Shown here piece after piece: positions 37,005-51,574 of a DNA stretch of 64,000 nucleotides. The DNA comes from Paraescarpia echinospica (Eukaryota; Annelida; Polychaeta; Sabellida; Siboglinidae). Location of the stretch: assembly GCA_020002185.1 (NCBI GenBank), contig JAHLWY010000279.1, forward strand, positions 86,428 through 150,427, written 5' to 3'. Below the pieces are notes generated by a model. The model was not told where the DNA came from, ran no database searches, and saw nothing but the letters and a program-made list of their open reading frames with translations. The stretch's first letter is position 1. Every line of letters begins with the position of its first letter. Position numbers and translations under genes: made by a program.

Positions 37005-37975
37005 GACTTCAATTTGAGGGTAAGACCACATTACGGATCCGTCCGCGCAAAGAGTCACTTGAAAATACGTTTTGTGTGTTATGCGTGAATTTTTTTCGAT
37101 CACTTTGTGATGGGACACGTTTGTTTCGAAAATACTGGATGTACTACAGCATTAGACAAGATAAAACAACAAATGGGAATGCGTTTTTCACACCTATAAC
37201 TTACGTACTATTTTCTTGTAACTTACGTGACGGAGATGAAAGGGTAACATACATTCCCCTTTGCGGTTAATCTAGTTATATGTGTAGCTTGATATCAGTC
37301 TAACCTTCGTGAAGATTTGTAACATGCAGGACATCAATTTGGGGTAAGACCACATTACGGATCCGTCCGCGCAAAGAGTGCACTTGAAAATACAGTTTTT
37401 GTGTGTTATGCGTGAATTTTTTTCGATCATTTTGTGATGGGACACGTTTGTTTTGAAAATACTGAATGTACTACTGCATTAGACAAGATAAACCATCAAA
37501 TGGGAATAAGTTTTCACACCAATAACTTACGAACTATTTTCTTGTTACTTACGTGACGGAGATAAAAGGGTAACATACATTCCCCTTTGCGGTAAATCTA
37601 GTTATATGTGTAGCTTGATATCAGTCTAGCCTTCTTGAAGATTTGTAACATACGGGACATCAATTTGGAGTAAGACCACATTACCGTCCGTCCGTGCAAA
37701 AGTGCACTTGAAAATACCGTTTTGTGTATTGTTATGCGTGAATTTGTTTCGATCACTTTGTGATGGGACACGTTTGTTTCGAGAATACTGGATGTAGTAC
37801 TGCATTAGACAAGATAAAACATCCAAATGGGAGATGATTTTCACACCTATAACTTACGTACTGGCCTGCTTTTACTTACGTGATGATGGAGATAAAAGGG
37901 GTAACATACGATCCCCATTGCGGTTAATCTGGATTGTAATAATATTGTAGCTTGATATCAGTCTAGCCTTCTTGA
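37005..37975 (-). repeat. Satellite stretch with a burst of indels
   Basis: Three successive monomers depart from the norm by many single-base gains and losses: TTGAGGGTAAG, GAGTCACTTG, AATACGTTTTGTG, GCGTTTTTCACACC, ACCGTCCGTCCGTGC, AAAAGTGCAC, CATCCAAATGGGAGATG, GTGATGATGGAG, AAAAGGGGTAAC, and GATTGTAATAATATTGTAGC. Neighbouring monomers are clean. A consensus-error patch is more likely than real divergence. Confidence 0.7.
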
Positions 37976-37984
37976 GATTTGTAA

Positions 37985-38715
37985 CATGCAGGACATCAAT
38001 TTGGGGTAAGACCACATTACGGATCCGTCCGTGCAAAGAGTGCACTTGAAAATACCGTTTTTGTGTGTTATGCGTGAATTTTGTTCGATCACTTTGTGAT
38101 GGGACACGTTTGTTTCGAGAATACTGGATGAACTGCTGCTTTAGACAAGATAAAACAACAAATGGGAATGCGTTCTAAAACCTATAACTTACGTACTATT
38201 TTCTTGTAACTTACGTGACGAGTTGAAAGGGTAACATTCATTCCCCTTTGCGGTTAATCTAGTTATATGTGTAGCTTGATATCAGTCTAGCCTTCGTGAA
38301 GATTTGTAACATGCAGGACATCAATTTGGGGTAAGACCTCATTTCATGATCCGTCCGCACAAAGAGTGCACTTGAAAATACCGTTTTGGTGTGTTATGCG
38401 TGAATTTCTTTCGATCACTTTGTGATGGGACATGTTTGTTTCGAGAATACTGGATGTACTACTGCATTAGACAAGATAAAACATCAAATGGAAATTAGTT
38501 TTCACACCTATAATTTACGTACTATTTTCTTGTAACTTACGTGACGGAGATGAAAGGGTAACATACATTTCCCTTTGCGGTTAATCTAGTTGTATGTGTA
38601 GCTTGATATCAGTCTAGCCTTCTTGAAGATTTGTAACATGCAGAACATCAATTTGGGGTAAGACCACATTACGGATCCGTCGGCACAATGAGTGCACTTT
38701 AAAATACTGTTTTGG
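37985..38715 (-). repeat. Dispersed D block with markers, copy 1
   Basis: Two monomers sharing the markers GCGTTCTAAAACC, GACGAGTTGAAAGG, CCTCATTTCATGATCC, ATGGAAATTAG and GCAGAACATC with blocks at about 50.4 and 62.5 kb. The distance between the two flanking GGATCC sites is 652 bp here and at 50.4 kb. Confidence 0.75.
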
Positions 38716-41700
38716 TGTGATATGCGTGAATTTTTTCGATCACTTTCACATGGGACATGTTTTGTTTCGAGAATACTGAATGCACTTCTGCATTAAACAA
38801 GATAAAACATCAAATGGGATTGAGTTTTCACACCCATAACTTACATACTATTTTCTTGTAACTTACGTGACGGAGATGAACGGGTAACATACATTCCCCT
38901 TTGCGGATAATCTAGTTGTATGTGTAGCTTGATATCAGCCTAGCCTTCGTGAAGATTTGTAACATGCAGGACATCAATTTGGGGTAAGACTACATTACGG
39001 ATCCGTCCGCCGAAAGAGTGCACTTGGAAATACCGTTTTGATGTGATATACGTGAATTTTTATCGATCACTTTGTGATGGGACACGTTTGTTTCGAGAAT
39101 ACTGAATGTACTACTGCATTAGACAAGACAAAATATCAAATGGGAATGACTTTTCACACCCATAACTTACGTACTATTTTCTTGTAACTACGTGACGGAG
39201 ATGAAAGCGTAACATGCATTCCCATTTGCGGTTAATCTAGTTTTATGTGTAGCTTGATATCAGTCTAGCCTTCGTGAAGATTTGTATCATGCAGGTCATC
39301 AATTTAGAGTAAGACCACATTACGGATCCGTCCGCCGAAAGAGTGCACTTGAAAATACCGTTTTGGTGTGATATGCGTGGTTTTTGTTGGATCACTTTAC
39401 ATGGGGCATGTTTGATTCGTGAGTACTGGTTGTACTGCTGCATTAAACAAGATAAAACATCAAATGGGAATGAGTTTTCACACCTATAACTTACGTACTA
39501 TTTTCTTGTAACTTACGTGACGGAGATGAAAGGGTAACATACATTCCCCTTTGCGGTTAATCTAGTTTTATGTGTAGCTTGATATCAGTCTAGCATTCGT
39601 GAAGATATGTAACATGCAGGACATCAATTTGGGGTAAGACCACATTACGTATCCGTCCGCGCAAAGAGTGCACTTGAAAATACAGTTTTGGTTTGATATG
39701 CGTGAATTTTTTTCGATCACTTTGTGATGGGACATGTTTGTTTCGAGATTACTGGATGTACTACTGCATTATACATGATAAAACATCAAATGGGAATGAG
39801 TTTCAACACCTATAACTTACGTACTATTTTCTTGTAACTTACGTGACGGAGATGAAAGGGTAACATACATTCCCCTTTGCGGTTAATCTAGTTGTATTTG
39901 TAGCTTGATATCAGTCTAGCCTTCGTGAAGATTTGTAACATGCAGGACATTAATTTGAGGTAAGACCACATTACGGATCCGTCCGCGCAAAGGGTGCACT
40001 TGAAAATACCGTTTTTGTGTGTTATGCGTGAATTTTTTTCGATCATTTTGTGATGGGACACGTTTGTTTTGAAAATACTGAATGTACTACTGCATTAGAC
40101 AAGATAAACCATCAAATGGGAATAAGTTTTGACACCAATAACTTACGAACTATTTTCTTTTACTTACGTGACGGAGATGAAAGGGTAACATACATTCCTC
40201 TTTGCGGTTAATCTAGTTGTATGTGTAGCTTGATATCTGTCTAGCCTTCGTGAAGATTTGTAACATGTAGGTCATCAATTTGGGGTAAGACCACACTGCG
40301 GATCCGTCCGCCGAAAGAGTGCACTTCAAAATAACGTTTTGATGTGATATGCGTGAATTCTTATCGATCACTTTGACATGTGACATGTTTCGTGAATACT
40401 GAATGTACTACTGCATTAGACAAGATACAATATCAAATGGGAATGACTTTTCACACCCATAACTTACGTACTATTTTGTTGTAACTACGTGACGAGATGA
40501 AAGGGTAACATACATTCCCCTTTGCGGTTAATCTAGTTATATGTGTAGCTTGATATCAGTCTAGCCTTCGTGAAGATTTGTAACATGCAGGACATCAATT
40601 TGGGGTAAGACCTCATTTCATGATCCGTCCGCACAAAGAGTGCACTTGAAAATACCGTTTTGGTGTGTTATGCGTGAATTTCTTTCGATCACTTTGTGAT
40701 GGGACACGTTTGTTTCGAGAATACTGGATGTACTACTGCATTAGACAAGATAAAACATCAAATGGAAATTAGTTTTCACACCTATAACTTACGTACTATT
40801 TTCTTGTAACTTACGTGACGGAGATGAAAGGGTAACATACATTCCCCTTTGCGGTTAATGTAGTTGTATGTGTAGCTTGATATCAGTCTAGCCTTCGTGA
40901 AGATTTGTAACATGCAGGACATCAATTTGAGGTAAGACCACATTACGGATCCGTCCGCGCAAAGAGTGCACTTGAAAATACCGTTTTTGTGTGTTATCCG
41001 TGAATTTGTTTCGATCACTTTGTGATGGGACACGTTTGTTTCGAGAATACTGGATGAACTACTGCATTAGAAAAGATAAAACAACAAATGGGAATGCGTT
41101 TTCACACCTATAACTTACGTACTATTTTCTTGTAACTTACGTGACGGAGATGAAAGGGTAACATACATTCCCCTTTGCGGTTAATCTAGTTATATGTGTA
41201 TCTTGATATCAGTCTAGCCTTCTTAAAGATTTGTAACATGCAGGACATCAATTTGGGGTAAGACCACATTACGGATCCGTCCGCGCAAAGAGTGCACTTG
41301 AAAATACCGTTTTTGTGTGTTATGCGTGAATTTTTTTCGATCATTTTGTGATGGGACACGTTTGTTTTGAAAATACTGAATGTACTACTGCATTAGACAA
41401 GATAAACCATCAAATGGGAATAAGTTTTCACACCAATAACTTACGTACTATTTTCTTGTAACTTACGTGACGGAGATGAAAGGGTAACATACATTCCCCT
41501 TTGCGGTTAATCTAGTTATATGTGTAGCTTGATATCAGTCTAACCTTCGTGAAGATTTGTAACATGCAGGACATCAATTTGGGGTAAGACCACATTACTG
41601 ATCCGTCCGCGCAAAGAGTGCACTTGAAAACACCGTTTTTGTGTGATATGCTTGAACTTTTTTCGATCACTTTGTGATGGGACACGTTTGTTTCGAGAAT

Positions 41701-43114
41701 ACTGAATGTACTACTGCATTAGACAAGATAAAACATCAAATGGGAATGAGTTTTCACACCAATAACTTACGTACTATTTTCTTGTAACTTACGTGACGAA
41801 GATGAAAGCGTAACATACATTCCCCTTTGCGGTTAATCTAGTTATATGTGTAGGTTGATATCAGTCTAACCTTCTTGAAGATTTGTAACATGCAGGACAT
41901 CAATTTGGGGTAAGACCACATTACTGATCCGTCCGCGCAAAGAGTGCACTTGAAAATACCGTTTTGGTGTGATATGCGTGAATTTTTTTCGATCACTCTG
42001 TGATGGGACACGTTTGTTTCGAGAATACTGGATGTACTACTGCATTAGACAAGATAAAACATCAAATGGGAATGAGTTTTCACACCTATAACTTACGTAC
42101 TATTTTCTTGTAACTTACGTGACGGAGATGAAAGGGTAACATACATTCCCCTTTGCGGTTAATCTAGTTATATGTGTAGCTTGATATCAGTCTAACCTTC
42201 GTGAAGATTTGTAACATGCAGGACATCAATTTGGGGTAAGACCACATTACTGATCCGTCCGCGCAAAGAGTGCACTTGAAAATACCGTTTTGATGTGATA
42301 TGCGTGAATTTTTCGATCACTTTCTGATGGGACACGTTTGTTTCGAGAATACTGAATGTACTACTGCATTAGACAAGATAAAACATCAAATGGGAATGAG
42401 TTTTCCCACCTATAACTTACGTACTATTTTCTTGTAACTTACGTGACGGAGATGAAAGGGTAACATACATTCCCCTTTGCGGTTAATCTAGTTATATGTG
42501 TAGCTTGATATCAGTCTAGCCTTCGTGAAGATTTGTAACATGCAGGACATCAATTTGAAGTAAGACCACATTACTGATCCGTCCGCGCAAAGAGTGCACT
42601 TGAAAATACCGTTTTGGTGTGATATGCGTGAATTTTTTCGATCACTTTGTGATGGGACACGTTTGTTTCGAGAATACTGGATGAACTACTGCATTAGAAA
42701 AGATAAAACAACAAATGGGAATGCGTTTTCACACCTATAACTTACGTACTATTTTCTTGTAACTTACGTGACGGAGATGAAAGGGTAACATACATTCCCC
42801 TTTGCGGTTAATCTAGTTATATGTGTATCTTGATATCAGTCTAACCTTCGTGAAGATTTGTAACATGCAGGACATCAATTTGGGGTAAGACCACATTACT
42901 GATCCGTCCGCGCAAAGAGTGCACTTAAAAATACCGTTTTGGTGTGATATGCGTGAATTTTTTTCGATCACTCTGTGATGGGACACGTTTGTTTCGAGAA
43001 TACTGGATGTACTACTGCATTAGACAAGATAAACCATCAAATGGGAATAAGTTTTCACACCAATAACTTACGAACTATTTTCTTGTTACTTACGTGACGG
43101 AGATAAAAGGGTAA

Positions 43115-44260
43115 CATACATTCCCCTTTGCGGTTAATCTAGTTATATGTGTAGCTTGATATCAGTCTAGCCTTCGAGAAGATTTCTAACATGCAGGACA
43201 TCAATTTGGGGTAAAACCACATTACGGATCCGTTCGCGCAAAGAGTATACTTGAAAATACAGTTTTGGTTTGATATGCGTGAATTTTTTTCAATCACTTT
43301 GTGATGGGACATGTTTGTTTCGAGATTACTGGATGTACTACTGCATTAGACAAGATAAAACATCAAATGGAATTTCGATCACTTTGACATGGTACATGTT
43401 TTGGTTCGAGAATACTGTATGCACTACAGCATTAGACAAGATAATACGTCAAATGGGAATGAGTTTTCACACCCATAACTTACGTACTATTTTCTTGGTT
43501 ATCTAGTTACAGGTGTAGCTTGAAATCAGTCTAGCCTTCGTGAAGATTTGTAACATGTAGGTCATCAATTTGGGGTAAGACCACACTGCGGATCCGTCCG
43601 CCGAAAGAGTGCACTTCAAAATAACGTTTTGATGTGATATGCGTGAATTCTTATCGATCACTTTGACATGTGACATGTTTCGTGAATACTGAATGTACTA
43701 CTGCATTAGACAAGATACAATATCAAATGGGAATTACTTTTCACACCCATAACTTACGTACTATTTTGTTGTAACTACGTGACGGAGATGAAAGCGTAAC
43801 ATGCATTCCCCTTTGCGGTTAATCTAGTTATATGTGTAGCTTGATATTAGTCTAGCCTTCGTGAAGATTTGTGACATGCAGGACATCAATTTGGGTTAAG
43901 ACCACATTACAGATCCGTCCGCCGAAAGAGTGCACTTCAAAATACCGTTTTGGAGTGATATGCGTGAAATTTTTTCAATCACTTTGACACGGGACATGTT
44001 TGTTTCGAGAATACTGAACGTACTACTGCATTAGACAACATAAAACATCAAATGGGAATGAGTTTTCACACCCATAACTTACGTAATATTTTCTTGTAAC
44101 TTACGTGACGGAGATGAAATGGTAACATACGTTCCCATTTGCGATTAATCTAGTTTGATGTGTAGCTTGATATCAGTCTAGCCTTCGTGAAGATATGAAA
44201 CATGCAGGACATTAATTTGGGGTAAGACCACATTACGGATCCGTCCGCCGAAAGAGTGCA
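43115..44260 (-). repeat. Duplicated 1.1-kb C block, copy 1
   Basis: Matches 46,730-47,875 at +3,615. Shared rare features are CTTCGAGAAGATTTCTAAC, CCGTTCGCGCAAAGAGTATAC, the rearranged 364-bp monomer, GTGAATTCTTATCG and ACGTAATATTTTC. The copies separate at GTGCACTT versus GTGCAATT (44,261). Confidence 0.88.
43226..43589 (-). repeat. Rearranged satellite monomer (364 bp), distal copy
   Basis: Same 86-bp duplication and 47-bp deletion as at 17,394, but its left half carries D-type sequence (CGCAAAGAGTATAC, GATGGGACATG). The deletion joint reads CTTGGTTATCTAG. Confidence 0.88.
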
Positions 44261-46729
44261 CTTGAAAATACCGTTTTGGTGTGTTATGCGTGAATTTCTT
44301 TCGATCACTTTGTGATGGGACACGTTTGTTTCGAGAATACTGGATGTACTACTGCATTAGACAAGATAAAACATAAAATGGAAATTAGTTTTCACACCTA
44401 TAACTTACGTACTATTTTCTTGTAACTTACGTGACGGAGATGAAAGGGTAACATACATTCCCCTTTGCGGTTAATCTAGTTGTATGTGTAGCTTGATATC
44501 AGTCTAGCCTTCGTGAAGATTTGTAACATGCAGGACATCAATTTGGGGTAAGACCACATTACGGATCCGTCGGCACAATGAGTGCACTTTAAAATACTGT
44601 TTTGGTGTGATATGCGTGAATTTTTTTCGATCACTTTGTGACGGGACACGTTTGTTTCTAGAATACTGAATGTACTACTGCATTAGACATGATAAAACAT
44701 CAAATGGGAATGAGTTTTCCCACCTATAACTTACGTACTAGTTTCTTGTAACTTACGTGACGGAGATGAAAGGGTAACATACATTCCCCTTTGCGGTTAA
44801 TGTAGTTGTATGTGTAGCTTGATATCAGTCTAGCCTTCGTGAAGATTTGTAACATGCAGGACATCAATTTGAAGTAAGACCACATTACGGATCCGTCCGC
44901 GCAAAGAGTGCACTTGAAAATACCGTTTTTGTGTGTTATGCGTGAATTTTTTCGATCACTTTGTGATGGGACACGTTTGTTTCGAGAATACTGGATGAAC
45001 TACAGCATTAGAAAAGATAAAACAACAAATGGGAATGCGTTTTCACACCTATAACTTATGTACTATTTTCTTGTAACTTACGTGACGGAGATGAAAGGGT
45101 AACATACATTCCCCTTTGCGGTTAATCTAGTTATATGTGTATCTTGATATCAGTCTAGCCTTCTTAAAGATTTGTAACATGCAGGACATCAATTTGGGGT
45201 AAGACCACATTACGGATCCGTCCGCGCAAAGAGTGCACTTGAAAATACCGTTTTTGTGTGTTATGCGTGAATTTTTTTCGATCATTTTGTGATGGGACAC
45301 GTTTGTTTTGAAAATACTGAATGTACTACAGCATTAGACAAGATAAACCATCAAATGGGACTAAGTTTTCACACCAATAACTTACGAACTATTTTCTTGT
45401 TACTTACGTGACGGAGATAAAAGGGTAACATACATTCCCCTTTGCGGTTAATCTAGTTATATGTGTAGCTTGATATCAGTCTAGCCTTCGTGAAGATTTG
45501 TAACAAGCAGAACATCAATTTGGGGTAAGACCACATTACGGATCCGCCCGCGCAAAGAGTGCACTTGAAAATACCGTTTTGGAGTGATATGCGTCAATTG
45601 TTTTCGATCACTTTGACATGGGACATGTTTGTTTCGAGAATACTGAATGTACTACTGCATTAGACAAGATAAAACATCAAATGGGAATGAGTTTTCACAC
45701 CTATAACTTACGTACTATTTCTTGTAACTTACGTGACGGAGATGAAAGGGTAACATACATTCCCCTTTGCGGTTAATCTAGTAATATGTGTAGCTTGATA
45801 TCAGTCTAACCTTCGTGAAGATTTGTAACATGCAGGACATCAATTTGGGGTAAGACCACATTACTGATCCGTCCGTGCAAAGAGTGCACTTGAAAATACC
45901 GTTTTGGTGTGATATGCGTGAATTTTTTTCGATCACTTTGTGATGGGACACGTTTGTTTCGAGAATACTGAATGTACTACTGCATTAGACAAAATAAAAC
46001 ATCAAATGGGAATGAGTTTTCACACCTATAACTTACGTACTATGTTCTTGTAACTTACGTGACGGAGATGAAAGGTAAACATACATTCCCCTTTGCGGTT
46101 AATCTAGTTATATGTGTAGCTTGATATCAGTCTAGCCTTCGTGAAGATTTGTAACATGCAGGACATCAATTTGGGGTAAGACCACATTACTGATCCGTCC
46201 GCGCAAAGAGTGCACTTGAAAATACCGTTTTGATGTGATATGCGTGAATTTTTCGATCACTTTCTGATGGGACACGTTTGTTTCGAGAATACTGAATGTA
46301 CTACTGCATTAGACAAGATAAAACATCAAATGGGAATGAGTTTTCACACCTATAACATACATACTATTTTCTTGTAACTTACGTGACGGAGATGAAATGG
46401 TAACATACATTCCCCTTTGCGGTTAATCTAGTTGTATGTGTAGCTTGATATCAGTCTAGCCTTCGTGAAGATTTGTAACATGCAGGACATCAATTTGAGG
46501 TAAGACCACATTACGGATCCGTCCGCGCAAAGAGTGCACTTGAAAATACCGTTTTTGTGTGTTATGCGTGAATTTGTTTCGATCACTTTGTGATGGGACA
46601 CGTTTGTTTCGAGAATACTGGATGAACTGCTGCATTAGACATGATAAAACATCAAATGGGAATGAGTTTTCCCACCTATAACTTACGTACTAGTTTCTTG
46701 TAACTTACGTGACGGAGATGAAAGGGTAA

Positions 46730-47875
46730 CATACATTCCCCTTTGCGGTTAATCTAGTTATATGTGTAGCTTGATATCAGTCTAGCCTTCGAGAAGATTT
46801 CTAACATGCAGGACATCAATTTGGGGTAAAACCACATTACGGATCCGTTCGCGCAAAGAGTATACTTGAAAATACAGTTTTGGTTTGATATGCGTGAATT
46901 TTTTTCAATCACTTTGTGATGGGACATGTTTGTTTCGAGATTACTGGATGTACTACTGCATTAGACAAGATAAAACATCAAATGGAATTTCGATCACTTT
47001 GACATGGTACATGTTTTGGTTCGAGAATACTGTATGCACTACAGCATTAGACAAGATAATACGTCAAATGGGAATGAGTTTTCACACCCATAACTTACGT
47101 ACTATTTTCTTGGTTATCTAGTTACAGGTGTAGCTTGAAATCAGTCTAGCCTTCGTGAAGATTTGTAACATGTAGGTCATCAATTTGGGGTAAGACCACA
47201 CTGCGGATCCGTCCGCCGAAAGAGTGCACTTCAAAATAACGTTTTGATGTGATATGCGTGAATTCTTATCGATCACTTTGACATGTGACATGTTTCGTGA
47301 ATACTGAATGTACTACTGCATTAGACAAGATACAATATCAAATGGGAATTACTTTTCACACCCATAACTTACGTACTATTTTGTTGTAACTACGTGACGG
47401 AGATGAAAGCGTAACATGCATTCCCCTTTGCGGTTAATCTAGTTATATGTGTAGCTTGATATTAGTCTAGCCTTCGTGAAGATTTGTGACATGCAGGACA
47501 TCAATTTGGGTTAAGACCACATTACAGATCCGTCCGCCGAAAGAGTGCACTTCAAAATACCGTTTTGGAGTGATATGCGTGAAATTTTTTCAATCACTTT
47601 GACACGGGACATGTTTGTTTCGAGAATACTGAACGTACTACTGCATTAGACAACATAAAACATCAAATGGGAATGAGTTTTCACACCCATAACTTACGTA
47701 ATATTTTCTTGTAACTTACGTGACGGAGATGAAATGGTAACATACGTTCCCATTTGCGATTAATCTAGTTTGATGTGTAGCTTGATATCAGTCTAGCCTT
47801 CGTGAAGATATGAAACATGCAGGACATTAATTTGGGGTAAGACCACATTACGGATCCGTCCGCCGAAAGAGTGCA
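46730..47875 (-). repeat. Duplicated 1.1-kb C block, copy 2
   Basis: Copy of 43,115-44,260 at +3,615, within satellite. Here it is followed by C-type monomers, whereas copy 1 is followed by D-type monomers. Confidence 0.88.
46841..47204 (-). repeat. Rearranged satellite monomer (364 bp), distal copy 2
   Basis: Duplicate of 43,226-43,589 at +3,615. Confidence 0.88.
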
Positions 47876-50187
47876 ATTGAAAATACTGTTTTGGTGTGAT
47901 ATGAGTGAATTTTTTCGATCACTTTCACATGGTACATGTTTTGTTTCGAGAATACTGAATGCACTTCTGCATTAAACAAGATAAAACATCAAATGGGAAG
48001 GACTTTTCACACCCATAACTTACGTACTATTTTCTTGTAACTACGTGACGGAGATGAAAGCGTAACATGCATTCCCCTTTGCGGTTAATCTAGTTATATG
48101 TGTAGCGTGATATTAGTCTAGCCTTCGTGAAGATTTGTGACATGCAGGACATCAATTTGGGTTAAGACCACATTACAGATCCGTCCGCCGAAAGAGTGCA
48201 CTTCAAAATACCGTTTTGGAGTGATATGCGTGAATTTTTTTCAATCACTTTGACACGGGACATGTTTCTTTCGAGAATACTGAACGTACTACTGCATTAG
48301 ACAACAAAAACATCAAATGGGAATGAGTTTTCACACCCATAACTTACGTACTATTTTCTTGTAACTTACGTGACGGAGATGAAAGGGTAACATACGTTCC
48401 CATTTGCGGTTAATCTAGTTTTATGTGTTGCTTGATATCAGTCTAGCCTTCGTGAAGATATGTAACATGCAGGACATTAATTTGGGGTAAGACCACATTA
48501 CGGATCCGTCCGCCGAAAGAGTGCACTTGAAAATACCGTTTTTGTGTGATATGCGTGATTTTATTTCGATCACTTTGACATGGTACATGTTTTGTTTCGA
48601 GAATACTGAATGCACTACTGCATTAGACAAGATAAAACATCAAATGGGAATGAGTTTTCACACCCATAACTTACGTACTATTTTCTTGTAACTTAAGTGA
48701 CGGAGATGAAAGGGTAATATACATTCCCCTTTGCGGTTAATCTAGTTATAGGTGTAGCTTGATATCAGTCTAGCCTTCGTGAAGATTTGTAACATGCAGG
48801 TCATCAATTTGGGGTAAGACCACACTGCGGATCCGTCCGCCGAAAGAGTGCATTTCAAAATAACGTTTTGATGTGATATGCGTGATTTTTTATCGATCAC
48901 TTTGACATGTGACATGTTTGTTTCGTGAATACTGAATGTACTACTGCATTAGACAAAATAAAATATCAAATGGGAATGACTTTTCACACCCATAACTTAC
49001 GTACTATTTTCTTGTAACTACGTGACGGAGATGAAAGCGTAATATCCATTCCCCTTTGCGGTTAATCTAGTTATATGTGTAGCTTGATATTAGTCTAGCC
49101 TTCGTGAAGATTTGTGACATGCAGGACATCAATTCGGGTTTAGACCACATTACGGATCCGTCCGCCGAAAGAGTGCACTTAAAAATACCGTTTTGGTGTG
49201 ATATGCGTGAATTTGTTTCGATCACTTTGACACGGGACATGTTTGTTTCGAGAATATTGAACGTACTACTGCATTAGACAACATAAAACATCAAATGGGA
49301 ATAAGTTTTCACACCTATAACTTACGTACTATTTTCTTGTAACTTACGTGACGGAGATGAAATGGTAACATACGTTCCCATTTGCGGTTAATCTAGTTTG
49401 ATGTGTAGCTTGATATCAGTCTAGCCTTCGTGAAAATATGTAACATGCAGGACATTAATTTGGGGTAAGACCATATTACGGATCCGTCCGTCGAAAGAGT
49501 GCACTTGAAAATACTGTTTTGGTGTGATATGCGTGAATTTTTTCGATCACTTTCACATGGGACATGTTTTGTTTCGAGAATACTGAATGCACTTCTGCAT
49601 TAAACAACATAAAACATCAAATGGGAATGACTTTTCACACCCATAACTTACGTACTATTTTCTTGTAACTACGTGACGGAGATGAAAGCGTAACATGCAT
49701 TCCCCTTTGCGGTTAATCTAGTTATATGTGTAGCTTGATATTAGTCTAGCCTTCGTGAAGATTTGAGACATGCAGGACATCAATTTGGGTTAAGACCACA
49801 TTACAGATCCGTCCGCCGAAAGAGTGCACTTCAAAATACCGTTTTGGAGTGATATGCGTGAATTTTTTTCAATCACTTTGACACGGGACATGTTTGTTTC
49901 GAGAATACTGAACGTACTACTGCATTAGATAACATAAAACATCAAATGGGAATGAGTTTTCACACCCATAACTTACGTACTATTTTCTTGTAACTTACGT
50001 GACGGAGATGAAAGGGTAACATACGTTTCCATTTGCGGTTAATCTAGTTTTATGTGTTGCTTGATATCAGTCTAGCCTTCGTGAAGATATGTAACATGCA
50101 GGACATTAATTTGGGGTAAGACCACATTACGGATCCGTCCGCCGAAAGAGTGCACATGAAAATACCGTTTTGGTGTGATATGCGTGA
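47665..50187 (-). repeat. Duplicated 2.5-kb C block, copy 1
   Basis: Matches 51,575-54,097 at +3,910 (twelve monomers apart). Shared rare variants are GTGCAATTGAAAATAC, GGGAAGGACTTTTC, GTGTAGCGTGATATTAG, GACAACAAAAACATC and GTAATATCCATTCC. Confidence 0.88.
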
Positions 50188-50414
50188 TTTTATTTCGATC
50201 ACTTTGACATGGTACATGTTTTGTTTCGAGAATACTGAATGCACTACTGCATTAGACAAGATAAAACATCAAATGGGAATGAGTTTTCACACCCATAACT
50301 TACGTACTATTTTCTTGTAACTTAAGTGACGGAGATGAAAGGGTAATATACATTCCCCTTTGCGGTTAATCTAGTTATATGTGTAGCTTGATATCAGTCT
50401 AACCTTCGTGAAGA

Positions 50415-51555
50415 TTTGTAACATGCAGGACATCAATTTGGGGTAAGACCACATTACGGATCCGTCCGTGCAAAGAGTGCACTTGAAAATACCGTTTTTG
50501 TGTGTTATGCGTGAATTTTGTTCGATCACTTTGTGATGGGACACGTTTGTTTCGAGAATACTGGATGAACTGCTGCTTTAGACAAGATAAAACAACAAAT
50601 GGGAATGCGTTCTAAAACCTATAACTTACGTACTATTTTCTTGTAACTTACGTGACGAGTTGAAAGGGTAACATACATTCCCCTTTGCGGTTAATCTAGT
50701 TATATGTGTAGCTTGATATCAGTCTAGCCTTCGTGAAGATTTGTAACATGCAGGACATCAATTTGGGGTAAGACCTCATTTCAAGATCCGTCCGCACAAA
50801 GAGTGCACTTGAAAATACCGTTTTGGTGTGTTATGCGTGAATTTCTTTCGATCACTTTGTGATGGGACACGTTTGTTTCGAGAATACTGGATGTACTACT
50901 GCATTAGACAAGATAAAACATCAAATGGAAATTAGTTTTCACACCAATAACTTACGTACTATTTTCTTGTAACATACGTGACGGAGATGAAAGGGTAACA
51001 TACATTCCCCTTTGCGGTTAATCTAGTTGTATGTGTAGCTTGATATCAGTCTAGCCTTCGTGAAGATTTGTAACATGCAGAACATCAATTTGAGGTAAGA
51101 CCACATTACGGATCCGTCGGCACAATGAGTGCACTTTAAAATACTGTTTTGGTGTGATATGCGTGAATTTTTTTCGATCACTTTGTGACGGCACACGTTT
51201 GTTTCTAGAATACTGAATGTACCACTGCATTAGACATGATAAAACATCAAATGGGAATGAGTTTTCCCACCTATAACTTACGTACTAGTTTCTTGTAACT
51301 TACGTGACGGAGATGAAAGGGTAACATACATTCCTCTTTTCGGTTAATCTAGTTGTATGTGTAGCTTGATATCAGTCTAGCCTTCGTGAAGATTTGTAAC
51401 ATGCAGGACATCAATTTGAGGTAAGACCAAATTACGGATCCGTCCGCGCCAAGAGTGCACTTGAAAATACCGTTTTTGTGTGTTATGCGTGAATTTGTTT
51501 CGATCACTTTGTGATGGGACACGTTTGTTTCGAGAATACTGGATGAACTGCTGCA
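50415..51555 (-). repeat. Dispersed D block with markers, copy 2
   Basis: Matches 62,479-63,617 at +12,064. Markers are GCGTTCTAAAACC, GACGAGTTGAAAGG, CCTCATTTCAAGATCC, GCAGAACATC and TTTTCCCACC. It sits exactly between the two copies of the 2.5-kb C block. Confidence 0.8.
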
Positions 51556-51574
51556 TTAGACATGATAAAACATC

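Larger units (their letters stand above)
33396..43114 (-). repeat. Satellite array, right arm part 4 (D-dominated mixture)
   Basis: About 30 reverse-orientation monomers, mostly subfamily D (GATGGGACACG, ACCTATAACTT, CGCAAAGAGTGCAC or GGCACAATGAGTGCAC), with isolated C monomers (for example near 35,460, 38,740, 39,140 and 40,370). A recurrent D variant has TTTTGAAAATACTG (about 34,190, 37,450, 40,070 and 41,365). No gene is seen. Confidence 0.95.
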
